NCBI RefSeq assembly: GCF_905475345.1
Contig: NC_066591.1
Span: forward strand, 5,532,501-5,596,500
DNA from: Vespula vulgaris
Lineage: Eukaryota; Arthropoda; Insecta; Hymenoptera; Vespidae
DNA: 64,000 nucleotides
Direction: 5' to 3'
Below the pieces are notes generated by a model, which saw only the letters and a list, made by a program, of their open reading frames with translations, made no database searches and had not been told where the DNA came from. Of the stretch, positions 51,787 to 64,000 are shown piece after piece. The position numbers and the translations under genes are program-made. Within the stretch, counting starts at the first letter, position 1, and each line of letters begins with the position of its first letter.

Positions 51787-52008
51787 ATGGCCGATGTTGA
51801 AAATCAGAGAAAAGGAATCAAAAAGAGGTTGGAGCAGAAGGAAAGCTGTCGTATGTTGGTCCCGAATAAACTTGGTCATTTTGCATCTGGCGAATATTTT
51901 CCCTCTGCCTTTGTACCGACTACGAAGCAACGAAGGAAAAAGAAAGAACGCAGGCGTCGAGAAAACGGTTATGTTTACTTTCAACAAATATAAACCTGTG
52001 TATCTATA

Positions 52009-52322
52009 TATACGGGGTGTCCTATTTAAGCCGCTATATCGATAGTACCGTTTTAAAAATTACTATGAGTCAAAGCAAAATGTTTCGAATAAAATTTGTA
52101 GAGCACGATTAGAATCAAACCGAATTCTGCGTTTTCCAATTAATATTTCGTATAATGAGACCTCGTAGAATTTTTATTTCGTCTAAAAAGATGTCGAATA
52201 TCTTTCTATCTATCTCCAGAGTACACCGACATTTTTTTATTTTTTCCTGCAACATTTTCTTTTATCACTAATAACTTTTAATGATATTCGAAGAAGTCGT
52301 CTTAAATGGGACACCCTGTATA
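52009..52322. mobile_element. TA-flanked MITE with about 75-bp inverted repeats
   Basis: 314 bp. Left end TATACGGGGTGTCCTATTTA, right end on the opposite strand TATACAGGGTGTCCCATTTA; similarity continues inward (TTAAAAATTACTATGAG against TTAAAAGTTATTAGTGA). No ORF. A related single end, AAATGGGACATTCTGTAC, lies at 63958-63974. Confidence 0.8.
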
Positions 52323-52929
52323 TTCGTATGCAGTAGAAAATTAGAAAACGCAAAATGAAAGAATAGTGTAACAAGGCGAAACATAGAAAATGAAAAGAAA
52401 GAAAGAAAGGAAAATGAGCGAAAACGCATAACTGTGTCGAACACGCAACGCTTAATACTCTGTTTATCATATCGCGAGAAACGTAAGTCCGGAAACGAAT
52501 GAGAAAAGCGGCGAATAGGTGTTAGAGGAGCAGCGATATTGCAACAGAAACCATTACTTTTTCGATAATACGCTAACAGAGAAATGTGTGCCGTGCAAAG
52601 TCGTGCTTTCTCCTATGTTCTTCTTCGTTTTCCATCGGGCTAACACGCTTTTTCACGTGGACATCGAGAGTGTGATAACGATGTTACGGTGAGAACAGTC
52701 GAATTCAAATTACCAACGCTAGAGCCCCCAAGCGTAAACACGCATGTATATATATCGTATCTCAAAAAAAGAAAGTAAAAAAAAAACAAAAAACAAAAAT
52801 AGACTCATGTTCAACGTTGGTAAAATTGGAATAAACGTGCGAGCTGACGAACTCGAATCGTTTGCGCGTGATTTCGAAACGGGTTCTTGTCTATCTTAAT
52901 CGATATTCAGCGGTCTCTCGCGTGTACAT

Positions 52930-52982
52930 GCAACAGCAGCAGCAGCAGCAGCAGTAGCAGCAGCTGCAGCAGCAGCAGCGAC
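52930..52982. repeat. (CAG)n trinucleotide repeat
   Basis: CAG units interrupted by TAG and CTG. On the minus strand one frame reads as a run of Leu ending HVHA but lacks an ATG. Confidence 0.92.
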
Positions 52983-53537
52983 GGTAGCTCGCCAGTAGGT
53001 TAAACCGGTGCACGATTTTGCAATAACCGGTCACGTGCGCATTCCAGCGGCGGAGCTGTTCTCTCGTCGATTTCTCGTTGGTGTGTTATCGTTTGGACAA
53101 AGCAGAAGCTCGTCCACGCGTGCGTGCATGTGTATGCGTGATACGAGAGAGGAAGATATCGTAGGTATAACAATACTCGAATAGTGAGTAACAGTACCTT
53201 TGTAGTGACAATACCTTCCTGATGTAATGGTCCCCCATTATGGCATACGAGTAGACCTACTAACCCATTGGCCATAGCACGACACGATAATTCAAGCAGC
53301 ATTCATCTTACACAGATGTTCCCTGAGCTTTATTAATAACGGCTGTTTCTGATTAATCGCTTTGGCAAATGAGAGTGAGAGAGAAAGAGAGAGGAAGGGA
53401 GGGAGATCTGATAAAGCGTGGTTTCGTTTTCCGTACACCAAACGTTCCTATTCGCGATCGAATCCGGGAGAATCGGAGATTGCAAACGTAAATCGTTTTA
53501 CTTCGGAGTCGAGGCAATTTCGAGAAATACATCCACC

Positions 53538-53575
53538 TACCTAGCTATCTACCTACCTACCTACCTATCTACTAC
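53538..53575. repeat. (CTAC)n tetranucleotide repeat
   Basis: CTAC units with CTAT variants. Confidence 0.9.
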
Positions 53576-54481
53576 ACTAACTAATCAACTCGACATCCGT
53601 ACTCATAAAGTTAATAAAGACGATTGATAAAAGATACGCGCTTAATCGAAGAGCTCCTTTCGGCTACGGTGACTTTTTCTTTACTGATCTACCAATCAGT
53701 GTAACCGGATGTTACGATTCTTCGAGCTATTTCGAGACTTTCCACCTCGATTCTCGTACGAGAAGAAGTTATATAAGATTATATAGTAACAAAGAAGGGA
53801 ATAAAAAGAGACTAAGAAAGAGATAGAGAGAGAGAGTTCTCCATGGTTCTGAAGGATCGATTGACCGACCGATCGATGTTTCCATCCGCAAATCGGGTTA
53901 AGGCCCTTAGCTTTTGCGATGATCCACTTCGATTCCCCGAGAGGAACGAGTTCCGTCGATCGGCTTTTCTTTTCCTTTTCTTTTTCCTTCTTCTCTTGAC
54001 GCTCCTTCGAAAGATAATTTTTATAACGTACATGGATTATCTTTATCTCGAAAAGGATAAAACATGATAAACGACGAACATAATTTCGCATCGTGCCATC
54101 AGAGTGAATCAAGGAAGCTTATAAATTCCTTAGAGAAAGACTAAGTGTGCCTGGGAAATCCTCAAAAGTGAGTGACGAGTAGACGAAAAAGTATTGGTGA
54201 GAAAGTTCGAAAACCAGTGGCCGTGATACGAATGAGCCAAGCTTCGATACCAAATCAACATGAATTACCGATCGTTCCACTTTCGAGGTTCCGTCTGATT
54301 ACGCGGAAATACCTGGTAAAGTCCTTTGATCGATCTATCGTGAAAATTCACCGAATTATCGCAGTAAACGCGTTATCAGTCAGTTCAATTCGATTTTGTC
54401 GAAAGCTACTAAGCGTGTGATAATCGTATTAAATTTCTGTTTCAAGATCACTTTCCTAACACGTAAAACTATAAAATGCTA

Positions 54482-54861
54482 TATACAGAGTGTAAAAATA
54501 CGCACGCATTCGAACATCGAGATATGCTAAAGGAAATCATTATAAATACATATACCGAAGATACTAAACCGATTCCTCTATTTCGCTATTTTCATAACAA
54601 TCGAATAGGTAACGAGTAATCCAACTGGTTATATTTTATAATTTATACAATTTCCAGTGCCTCTCTACCATTAATACAATTCTATGTTACCGTGCACTAT
54701 TATGCCCGCTTTTTAATTAATATTTTAAACGCTCCTGCCCCATTTCCCGAAACTATATTAATTCGTTAAGATGCATTATGGTTTCTATCTTTAATTGGAC
54801 TCTTTTAAAGCACTCACTTCTTTCCTAGAATTCGAATGCGCCTCTTTTTTTACACCCTATA
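54482..54861. mobile_element. TA-flanked MITE-like element
   Basis: Left end TATACAGAGTGTAAAAATAC and right end, on the opposite strand, TATAGGGTGTAAAAAAAGAG; both continue into GCGCATTCGAA or GCACGCATTCGAA. 380 bp, no ORF. Confidence 0.7.
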
Positions 54862-55466
54862 GAATGTTAGAGATAAGGAATTACTCTAAAAACACGAGAA
54901 AAAAGAAATAGTACTCGTTTATCAAGATTCGATCTTAACTGACATACTTTGCAAGTCATATTTTTTATACTTAATTGTATAAAATGTTCGTTCTTTTTTC
55001 TCGTCGTTTTACATAGAGAAACAAATAGTATGTAGATATACTTACATTTAAATAAACCATACGTTAACGAAGTATCGAATTTAATATGAAATATCAAAAA
55101 ACATTTCGAAATTTATATAAATTATATAACAAGTACGATAAAAATTGAGCTGACCGTAAAATAGAAAAAGTTATCGATAATAAAAAATAACGCATGAAAA
55201 TAATTAATTAAAGTTCTTGATTTAACAAACCATTCGTAGAAACACAATCATACATGTAGGTATGTACGTACCTACATCACGGAATTGACAGTGTCGCACA
55301 GCCACAAATCAGCTCGTCGTCAAGTCACGATATTATTGAGAATATGAATTACCGATCGATACTGTTTCCGAATGACAAAGGACTAATCAGAATCGGTCTT
55401 AACGCCATACATCATTGCTTATTACCACTGATGCTTTACAGTGCAGCTTCATACCGGCTACTTTCC

Positions 55467-55468
<2 letters not shown>

Positions 55469-55507
<39 letters not shown>

Positions 55508-55526
55508 TCTTACACACACACGCGCG
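55469..55526. repeat. (TC)n(CA)n compound microsatellite
   Basis: TC tract followed by TTACACACACACGCGCG. Confidence 0.95.
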
Positions 55527-56321
55527 AATATGTGAACACGCATGCGCGCACACACATATTCCTTATCTGTCTTTGTCTTTAGTCTAACATAGTCCATAGA
55601 GACATCACTGACATAAATGCAGACATCGCTAGAAACCTTCGTTCCTCTTATCGATATGTTGCAAACAACTTGGCTGATCATTCTATCCACTATAATTTTG
55701 TTCACCTCATTCGCAAATATGAGCAACGCGACAAATTTAAAGTATGAACTACCAGTTAACGAAAAACTTAATTTACTCCACTTTTTAAAGAGTGTACTTA
55801 ATTATTTTTCTATATTCGAGAGATTTAGATCTTGTTGGCAGGGATCTCGGGAAGAAAAAAGATGAGACATTTTATAACAGTTATGTATAATAAATAGGAA
55901 AAGAAAAATTCACACGAGCTTTAATATTCTTTGCCTGTTCCAAGAATTCGACCAATACTATATGACGTACAACAGATTTTATCACAGAGGCTGAAGTAAG
56001 AAAAACCTAAAGTTGCCGTAACGCGAAATTTAATATATTATTTCTTTTCTTTCCTTCCCAGTTATCTCGCGTTCCATCGCGTGTAAGAATTTATGACTTC
56101 GATCACGCGACACTTAACGTTGTCCACATGAACAACGTGTAGTGCACCTGTCCATCATTACTCACCATCGATTTATACCTTGTTTTATTGCGATGATTGC
56201 ATTTGTACAAAATGAATGCGTTTAACGAGAATATATCTTCTGAATTATATAGAATGAACCAATAACTATTACTACTTCAAATATTCACGTTATTTGCGGT
56301 TTTACGAATGGTTTTTTCAAT

Positions 56322-56349
56322 AATGCATATATATATATATATATGCATT
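56322..56349. repeat. perfect 28-bp palindrome
   Basis: AATGCAT at the left and ATGCATT at the right around (AT)n; the sequence equals its own reverse complement. Confidence 0.9.
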
Positions 56350-58473
56350 GCAAAAGTAATATAATCGTGACTATATAATCCATTTTGAACTATTCACCTT
56401 TTTCTCTTGTTTTTATCTAACTTCATTAAAAAAAAAAATGTCTGCCATAGTTGCGTGAATTACCAGAAATTTTTTCAAAATACCTCGCGAACTAATCATT
56501 TTTCGATATTGCACTTTAATACCTTTTTATTCAGAATGGCACGAGGAATTCATTCATATAAAAAAAAAATCGTGGGTTTTCATTTAAAAGAATATTGATA
56601 ATCTTGAAATCTCATTAAAAAATGGCTTTGAGAAAAAATTCTTTCCATCCCTTGAAATAATGTAATTTCGTTCTGAACATTATTTCTATAAAACCAAAAC
56701 TAACGGAGATATTCGAGATGGTAATAGTTATTGATCAACCCTGTATCTTTATTGGTAACGACCTGAAATTTATTTTATTAATTCGTTTTTCAATCGAATG
56801 ATTATTTTAATTAACAAAAATAATTTCTCAATAAAATATGAATAATAAGCAATCATATTTATTTAAACTTTCCTACATAAATTTTTTGTAGAGACCAAAT
56901 ATATATCGAAATGTAAAAGAGTAAGAAATAGCAAGATAAGGTGATCATGCTGGGATTCGTACAAAAGGATTTGTGGTTTGATATCACAGTCGGTACCTCG
57001 AGCTTCGAGAATAGTAGACAGAGTTCGTGGGAATTGAGGGATACCAGATTAAACGTACGCATTTCCATTCGGACGATCGATCAAAAGACCGAACGCATAG
57101 CTAGGCACTATGTTGGAAATCAAAGCGAACGAAATGTTAACCATTTCTATTCTTTTCCTTCTATTCTCACCTCCTTTCGTTTCAGTTTTTTCTAATATTT
57201 CCTCTTTTATTTATTCAGTAAATACTCATTCGTATCAGTCTCATTAAATTCCATGGAGAAATAATTTCTAAATTTGACAAATCGTACGATTTTATTTCGT
57301 ATGGTTAAGGTCGAACTGGCTAACTTTTCAAAAAAGAGAAAAAACATTTTCACTAAATAAAGTATTCGATAAAATTTGATTAATTTGATTACAAATATAC
57401 TCGATATTGGATCACCTGTTTGCTTTGCCAATGCAATGTTTGTAACGTACGAGAAATATTTATGAACATTGCAACGTAAAATTGGTTCGCCGATGTTTTT
57501 TAATAAAAGGCCTTCTAATTCAATGCAGCAGTACCCTTCTCCTCCTCCTTCTTTCTCTTATCGATTATACTCTGGCTCGGCCCTTTTCAATTTTTCGATA
57601 CAGTAATGTTGCATACCGATATCATCGATCTGCTTCCACTAATAAAACTCGTATTATGCGATGATGTAATAGAATAACAATGTTGAAATAAAATAATACT
57701 TATACACAATACTGAAACATAATGGAATGTAGAAACATGTTTTTTTTTGTTCATTTATTTTTACCAGAAACTTTGCTTTTGATAAATCGCCGAACTATTT
57801 TATAATTTATATCCGGTGGAAACAATAATTGTTCCGTCATTCTTATTTCTCTACGATGTAAATTTGAAGTTATAAACCCTTAAATTTTATTTCATTTCTT
57901 CAAAATATAATGTTAGTTTATTTAAAATGTTTGTTAAATATGAATCCCATTTATTATAGCATAGTTATACTATAAATTTAACGTTATATAATTTTTGGTT
58001 AGATTCAAAAAAAAGATTGAATTATATAAGCTTAATAATCGATCACACATTTTTCTTCCTTATTTCTTTACGAAAAATATAGAAATATAGTTTATGTTTG
58101 CTGTTAACTATGTCAGAAATTGTACGTAAAATTTTACAAATGATGTGGTTTTATCAATTTTAAAAAGGAACTTAAACTTTTTCTTTTTCTTTTCTATTCT
58201 TAAGATAAAGATAGTCTTTTATATCGCGTAAAAGTTTCTACGTTTAACGACGTCGAATGGCCATCATTGTTCCGGTTATGTAACTAGGCGAACCACTAGC
58301 TCGATCATTCGCTGGACTAGGGCTGACCTTCGTGCCTAACTGTGTTTAAGTGGCCCATAGTCGACAAGCAATTGCACCGCACCAACCTCTTCACTTATCG
58401 ACCAGGACTGAACTTCCCTATTAAACTTCCTTTCCTTTTTATTTTCGCAAAGATCTTTTTCTTACAATGAGAA

Positions 58474-58482
<9 letters not shown>

Positions 58483-58508
<26 letters not shown>

Positions 58509-58510
58509 GA
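58483..58510. repeat. (GA)n microsatellite
   Basis: Pure GA tract. Confidence 0.93.
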
Positions 58511-58620
58511 TTCGAAATTTCTCGAGCGAAAGAATTTGCCAAGAAGTCGACTTGTCGAGAACACTTTTATCGAAAGAAGAAATGGAAACTTTGATAGGAA
58601 GTCGGATATATCGACGAAAA

Positions 58621-58928
58621 TACAGGGTATTTCATAATACATAAGAAGAATTACAACGACGAATTCAAAACTTGAAAACAATAAAAAGAATTTCTATAGC
58701 TATATGCCCTCGTAACATTCTTGTTAAGTTGCAAACATTTCGGCTCATTTCATCGACTTACCCTTTTATAAATTTTACGATAAAATGATAAATAAAATAA
58801 TTGAAGCTGGTACGAAATTTATGACTTTAAAAATAAATTATTGATTTTGTTTTCTTTCTTTATATATATATATAATATTCACGATTATTGAAATAATTCT
58901 TTAGATTCGTGTTGTGAAACTTCCTGTA
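58621..58928. mobile_element. TA-flanked MITE-like element
   Basis: Left end TACAGGGTATTTCATAATAC and right end, on the opposite strand, TACAGGAAGTTTCACAACAC form about 20-bp inverted termini. About 308 bp, no ORF. Confidence 0.6.
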
Positions 58929-59347
58929 TAAGAAGATACATCGAATAAAATGGTAGAATCTAAGAAGAGAACGATTGGAAAGCAATTTTTCGAACGATTC
59001 TTCCTCGAGCGAGGTGAGATTACGCTACTGGCTTAGTTACCTTGTGCCGTATCTCGTTTCTCGCGGCCAAGTGTGGCTGACTCTCGTGCCTGGCTATACC
59101 TGAATACCCAGTAGACTAGGCGGCGGGCAACTGCAATGCAGTACCTACCTCCTCCATATGCTAGGCAGCGTGCGCTGTTTCGGAAGTCTGTATCGGGAAA
59201 ACGAAAGAGAAGAGAACAAAACAAAGCATATCGTAGATCGTGTAAGAACAGATGTGAGAGTTCATTGGAAAAAGATGGAATTTATAATATATCTATAATT
59301 ATGAAAAATATAGCTATTTCTTATTCATGACATACTGTTTTTTATTT

Positions 59348-59559
59348 AAAAGTTTAGAAACAAAATAATTGTTCGCCCATTTTTATACAATATTCTTTAT
59401 TCTCCAAAATACATAGGTTGAAACTAAAAGTAACATGATAATATAACACGATGTATGAAATATTATCCCATTATGCTATTTTTAGTTTCAATCTATATGT
59501 TTTGGAAGATAAAAAATATATAAAAATGGGCGAACATTTACTTTGTTTTTTAACTTTTG
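59348..59559. mobile_element. foldback element / long inverted repeat
   Basis: Left arm contains TGTTCGCCCATTTTTATA and GGTTGAAACTAAAAGTAACA; right arm on the opposite strand contains TGTTCGCCCATTTTTATATA and GATTGAAACTAAAAATAGCA in the same order. The arms pair almost to the centre, giving a hairpin of roughly 100 bp per side. No ORF. Confidence 0.82.
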
Positions 59560-62500
59560 TCAGCAAGTGTATATTGATTATACACATTCATCCCTATTCA
59601 ACGTTCTTGAAGCTCTAACACATATTATTCTACCTGTTCCAATTAGTAATAGTTATTTTAATGTAAAAATATGCAAATTCTTTAGCAAAATAGCTTCTAA
59701 GAAAGTATGAGAAGTTCATAAATCCAAATTACGTGAATAGTTAAGTATCGTTTCATTAAAATCGATGTATGTAAAATTAGTTCGATGTAAGTGTTTACTA
59801 AGTATGATCAAATCGATAAAATCGGAAATTGTAAAGATTACGTGCGATATTATGTAAGTATACGTATGTGAAATATATACTTGCAATGATTTTTCAATCT
59901 TTCAAATTATGATTTAAAATATTTATAGTGCGCGTTAATTTTTATTACATACGCTTTTAATATCATGCTAGTAATTGTTCCTGACAATATTCCACCAGCT
60001 GTGTTGACCTTAGATTCTCAAAAACTTTTATTCCGTTTACCTGAGGTTTTTCTGACGCTTTTCTCGACAGAGCGAGATAAATTATTTCCTGCAGGAAATA
60101 TGCAGAGAAATCGCATGGATGCTTCGGTCTATGCGGAATTCAATGTAAACGCGAGAATACCTCTAGAATGTATATAGGTAAATTCGTACGTTTATACGCA
60201 TATATTGAATAATCGCGAAGCTATGAACAAAGAGCTAACGTTTTCTTCTAACAAGAAAAAAATATAATCAAAGTATCAATGAAAGTATTGCACATAGATT
60301 GGTTTCGTAAAAATGCCAAGGCGATACACATTAATCTTCCATCGTTATTAACAAAAAATCAAGGAAAAGAAATTATGATGAATGAAAGTGCACGATCACG
60401 AGTAAACCTTTTTAATGGATAACCTGACCTGCTTTATTTATCTTTTTTAAAATTCAATTTACATTCAACATCGCATCATTTATCGTTATCTTTACCGTGC
60501 AAGATATATCTCCAACTTATTCGAAAAGGCATTTCTCATTGGGACGTGATTCGTCATAGAGATAGAAGTAAGGATTAACAAGAAAATCTTTCGTCGTATT
60601 ACTATATCAGAGGAAAAAGATTAAAAGAAGTATCTCCGTGAATCGTGATTGGAAGCGACAGATCGTGGACGATTCGCGAGTGGAAAAATTCGGTAGAGAG
60701 TAAGAAATGGCGTCTCTCGAATTCCGAGGCTTGCCAAGACGTAATGTACTTTACACGGCGGTATGCTTTGGCAATAAGGGTTGAAAGAAGAAAAAAGCGC
60801 GAGTCAATAAAAGTGGCTGCGAAGGGTGTAGGCAGTTTGTAAAAGCTACGATTTACCAAAGAATTCGAGATTTCCACTTTTCCTTCAGGAAGCGACAAAT
60901 CAGAGGCCATCGTCTTGCCTTCCTTTTATTAGACGATTTAAATACGGTTCAAATATTTAAACTCTTTCGTGAAGATTTTTCCTTGACGAGACGACGATTT
61001 ACTATTTCGGATGTAATAACTGAACATTATTTTATCTAAATATAAATCGAAATATAAAATGCGGGTACGTGATTGTATAATTAACCCTCAAGCACTGTTG
61101 TCGGTGAAATTTCATTCTCAGAAGGAAAAAGAAAAATACAAAATGAAACGCAAAAAACGTAATAAATTTATTTCTCCCAAACCATTGCAATGTTACTTGC
61201 AGTCATCTTAAAAATTAATTTTTCCGTAATTTTCATATTTAATATAATATTTGATAATAATAAAAAATTTTAACTAAATCTTTTTCGATATTGACTTCCA
61301 TAAAATAAAGATAATATATTAAAGAGAAATTTTAACCATTGTAGCAGTAACATAAATATGTATGATAGTTTTTAAGAATTAAATTATTCATTCTTAAATA
61401 CTACTTAGATGTTTAATTATCTTACTAAAATTCTAGTTTCGCCTGCTATATCTTGATTTTTAAAGGATTTACGTTCTACCATATGAAAATATGAAATATG
61501 AGATCGATACATCACGATTTTAAAATGCACGCTATTAATTAAATGGCTAATTAAATGGACGATATCTACGTGGCAAAGAACGAAAAGAGGATAAAGAAGA
61601 GAAGGAGAAAGAAGAAGAGAAACAGAGATGGACGATGTATGTAAAGAAGGCGGAAAGTGACATATTTTCCAACGACGGTGGTGCTGGCCCGTGGCAATTT
61701 TGCCACGCGTGTTTTTCTCACGATTTATGTCCGCCCATGCCACCGTTTAACGACGCCTCTTTGCCTCCTACGGTTATTATCGCCGTTGCTCTCTCTCTCT
61801 TTCTCTCTTTCTCCTGCGATGCACCAAAGTTATCATCCGATAACTGTCTGGCCCTTTCGCCACCTATACTCTCAAACGACGCTTCGTGAAATTCCTTGAC
61901 TAAAATTTCTTACCATCTCTCTCTCTCTTTCTTTCTCTCTTTCTCTTTTTTTTTCACTTTTTATCTATCTATCTTTCTCCATCCTTCTATCGAAGCTTTC
62001 AAGAAGGTAAGTGTAAAAAAGAAAAAAAAAAAAGATTTTGTTCCTCAAAATGGATGTTCGCGTATTACCGTCGAAATACTTTCGAAGATTTATCGACGAG
62101 TTTGCGGATGCATACGGTACGTCGAAACTTTCGCTGCAATTTCTGTTCTTCGCTCGATGCGATCCGAGAAAAACGATAAGAATTTTTAAGTAGTTCGTGA
62201 TTAAAGCGAAGAAACGAGATATCGTTTGTACGATATCGATCAACTCGCCGGAAGAATAAATGCGTCTCTCATGGGATTAAAATAAAAGGAAATTGGTGAT
62301 GCTATTTCGAAGTTATCCTGAAGCAAAGATCCATCAAAATGGCGAACTACTTATATTAGAGCCGTTAGAGCTAATCAAATGAAAATAATTTCACGAATAA
62401 AAACATAAATACGTTTACGACGATTATTATTATACTTGTTGATCTTGCAGCAGACATATTTAAATAACAAATTTATAGAACGTTATCTTTCATAAATCAA

Positions 62501-64000
62501 TTCTGATATTTATAAAATATATGAAAGCTTTCAATATTTTTTTTTTATGCAACAAAAACATTCTACTATCTACGTTTATCTATTCTACTACCTTTACGTT
62601 TATTACTAAATATATTTCAAATATTCATTTATAGTATTCAATAAAAATAGAAATAAAAAAATCTCTCAAGAAAAAAAGGTTATTACCTAGGAAATATATT
62701 TTTTCTCCTTTCGTAAGAAGCACGTATAAACGTATGATGTTTTATATCCGAAAAACAGGCTTTTAGATTTTGCACCGCCTATCCTAATCCCCTTGAGCAG
62801 TTTTTGCTCTCTAACGAGAGGATGAATGTGTTTATTCATATCAATCCGATATAGACAGTATAACGAAGTGTAAAAACTGTACGAACGAGTATGGGATGAG
62901 TGAACGGATGAATGAAATGCATACTAAAATCTAAGCCTGTTCAAAAATAAGGGTAATAAAAAAAGTACAGAACGAGACGATGTCCTGAAGTAGATTCATT
63001 TTTTCTTTAGGATTCGTCCGTTTCACTTGCAACGCTGAGCTGGTAACATTAGCACAAACTGCAACGGGAAACGAGCTCCCACGCGACGAACGAGTTCGAC
63101 CAACTCCAACCACCCTGACTGGAGTCCTCGTTCCCGTCGTCGCTGGGGTAATTGCGTGTTTATCTGCTCGGCTTAATTACGTGTCCGCTTGTCCAGCTGC
63201 AGGTGGTAAATTTTGTCCTCCCTTTCCGAGCCTTCCCCTACCTTGTCTCATCCCCAACCTTTTACATTCTCTTCCCTTTTCCTCGCAGCACGAGCTACAA
63301 GAAGACACGCCACCTATTCGTTGCATCCTTTACTCTCCTTCCTCTTTCTGTGGCGTTCGCCACAATATTTTTCTTCTAGCCACGTCAACGTCCACGCCCT
63401 AAGTGGTTTTACTTAACCTTTCCAACCCCACGACGACATCGTGTCTTTCTAAACGTTAAGCTCGCTAAAAAAAAGAACAAAAAAGAGATTTTATTTTAAC
63501 TTATGCTGTGACTTCATTGCTTCCTCCTTTTCTTTTGACTTTCTTCTTCCTTATTAAACAATTTCCAATGATGCAAATGACATATCGTATATCGTATTTT
63601 GACCTCAATATTTCCGTTCAATTGATGCGGTATGAAAAATTGTTGCAGAACAAATTTCCACGTTCAAACGGTGAATAATATGGAGATTTTTTTCAAGATC
63701 ATTATTTTTAGATATCAAGATTGCCGGTGTTTCTTTTTTAAATGTGGCAATATACATTCGTTATCTTTCTATGATAGCTCATAAAAAAGCAAATTGAAGG
63801 AGGGTACCATTTTTTTAGCGTGACATGACTGAACGAAAAAATCATGGCTTGGAAAAAAGTAGAAATGCAAACAAAGTATTTTCGAAATCATCGTTGTTAT
63901 TAATTGTTCCACAAATCAAAACTTAATCCAAGAAAAATAATTACGTGTTGAAGTTTAAATGGGACATTCTGTACATGTACAAATATTGCGTTTCTTCGCA
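59560..64000. other. non-coding stretch
   Basis: Mostly AT-rich. A plus-strand open stretch of 70 codons (59965-60177) has no recognised family. A TC-rich area lies at 61780-61980, a small hairpin at 61690-61707 and a more balanced-composition segment at 63010-63420. The window ends inside or beside a MITE end. Confidence 0.55.

Larger units (their letters stand above)
49244..54480. other. non-coding stretch with a GC-richer segment
   Basis: Contains (GGAA)n and (CTAC)n repeats, a TA-flanked MITE (52009-52322), a CAG repeat (52930-52982) and a composition island at 53203-53330. No gene is established here. Confidence 0.55.
54862..58620. other. non-coding stretch
   Basis: AT-rich. Holds a TC/CA microsatellite, a perfect 28-bp palindrome (56322-56349), a lone MITE end at 56718-56750 and a GC-richer island at 58255-58420. 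No exon recognised. Confidence 0.6.

Noticed and set aside
59965..60177. 70-codon plus-strand ORF starting MLVIVPDNIPPAV
   Set aside because: Plausible-looking but isolated, with no splice context, neighbours or recognised family.
61690..61707. Small hairpin CGTGGCAA/TTGCCACG
   Set aside because: Eight-bp stem with a two-base loop and no terminator or small-RNA context in a eukaryotic region.

Overview
The window looks like AT-rich insect nuclear DNA, most likely from a hymenopteran (bee, wasp or ant). The signs are GT/AG-type introns, very frequent long (GA)n/(TC)n tracts, and short TA-flanked and hAT-like non-autonomous transposons. The organism is inferred; nothing in the sequence names it. 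No operons, Shine-Dalgarno sites, CRISPR arrays, rRNA or tRNA genes were seen.

One gene is clearly supported. It lies on the minus strand across about the first 26.5 kb and matches an insect GDNF-family receptor-like protein (Gfrl). Twelve exons were assembled by hand: 26482-26355, 22647-21580, 20684-20505, 13115-13013, 12745-12593, 8528-8391, 6857-6652, 4783-4490, 4134-4070, 3921-3717, 3179-3034 and 2681-2553. All eleven junctions keep the reading frame, giving 2815 nt (about 938 codons). In order they encode the second half of GFR domain 1 (D1), a very long Ser/His-rich linker, domains D2 and D3, a Thr-rich stalk, a basic stretch, and a C-terminal Cys-rich region with several N-glycosylation sequons. 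The start codon, signal peptide and first half of D1 (5') and the last exon(s) (3') were not found; they are probably outside the window or in exons too small to recognise.

Region by region: 1-2552 is downstream intron carrying two MITE-like elements. 2553-8528 holds the compact 3' exon cluster. 8529-26354 holds the D2, linker and D1 exons separated by introns of up to 7.4 kb. 26483-64000 has no exon I can defend. It is presumably the long 5' intron of the same gene and/or intergenic DNA, rich in microsatellites, MITEs, palindromes and a few GC-richer islands.

GFR-family proteins are cell-surface, Cys-rich co-receptors; vertebrate GFRalpha proteins present GDNF-family ligands to RET. The conserved cysteine ladder and the match to GFRalpha exon D2/D3 borders support a surface receptor here. 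The most unusual points are a GC-AG intron exactly at the D2/D3 region, a 1068-nt low-complexity exon inserted between D1 and D2, a possible 33-nt in-frame cassette exon, and several well-delimited MITEs.
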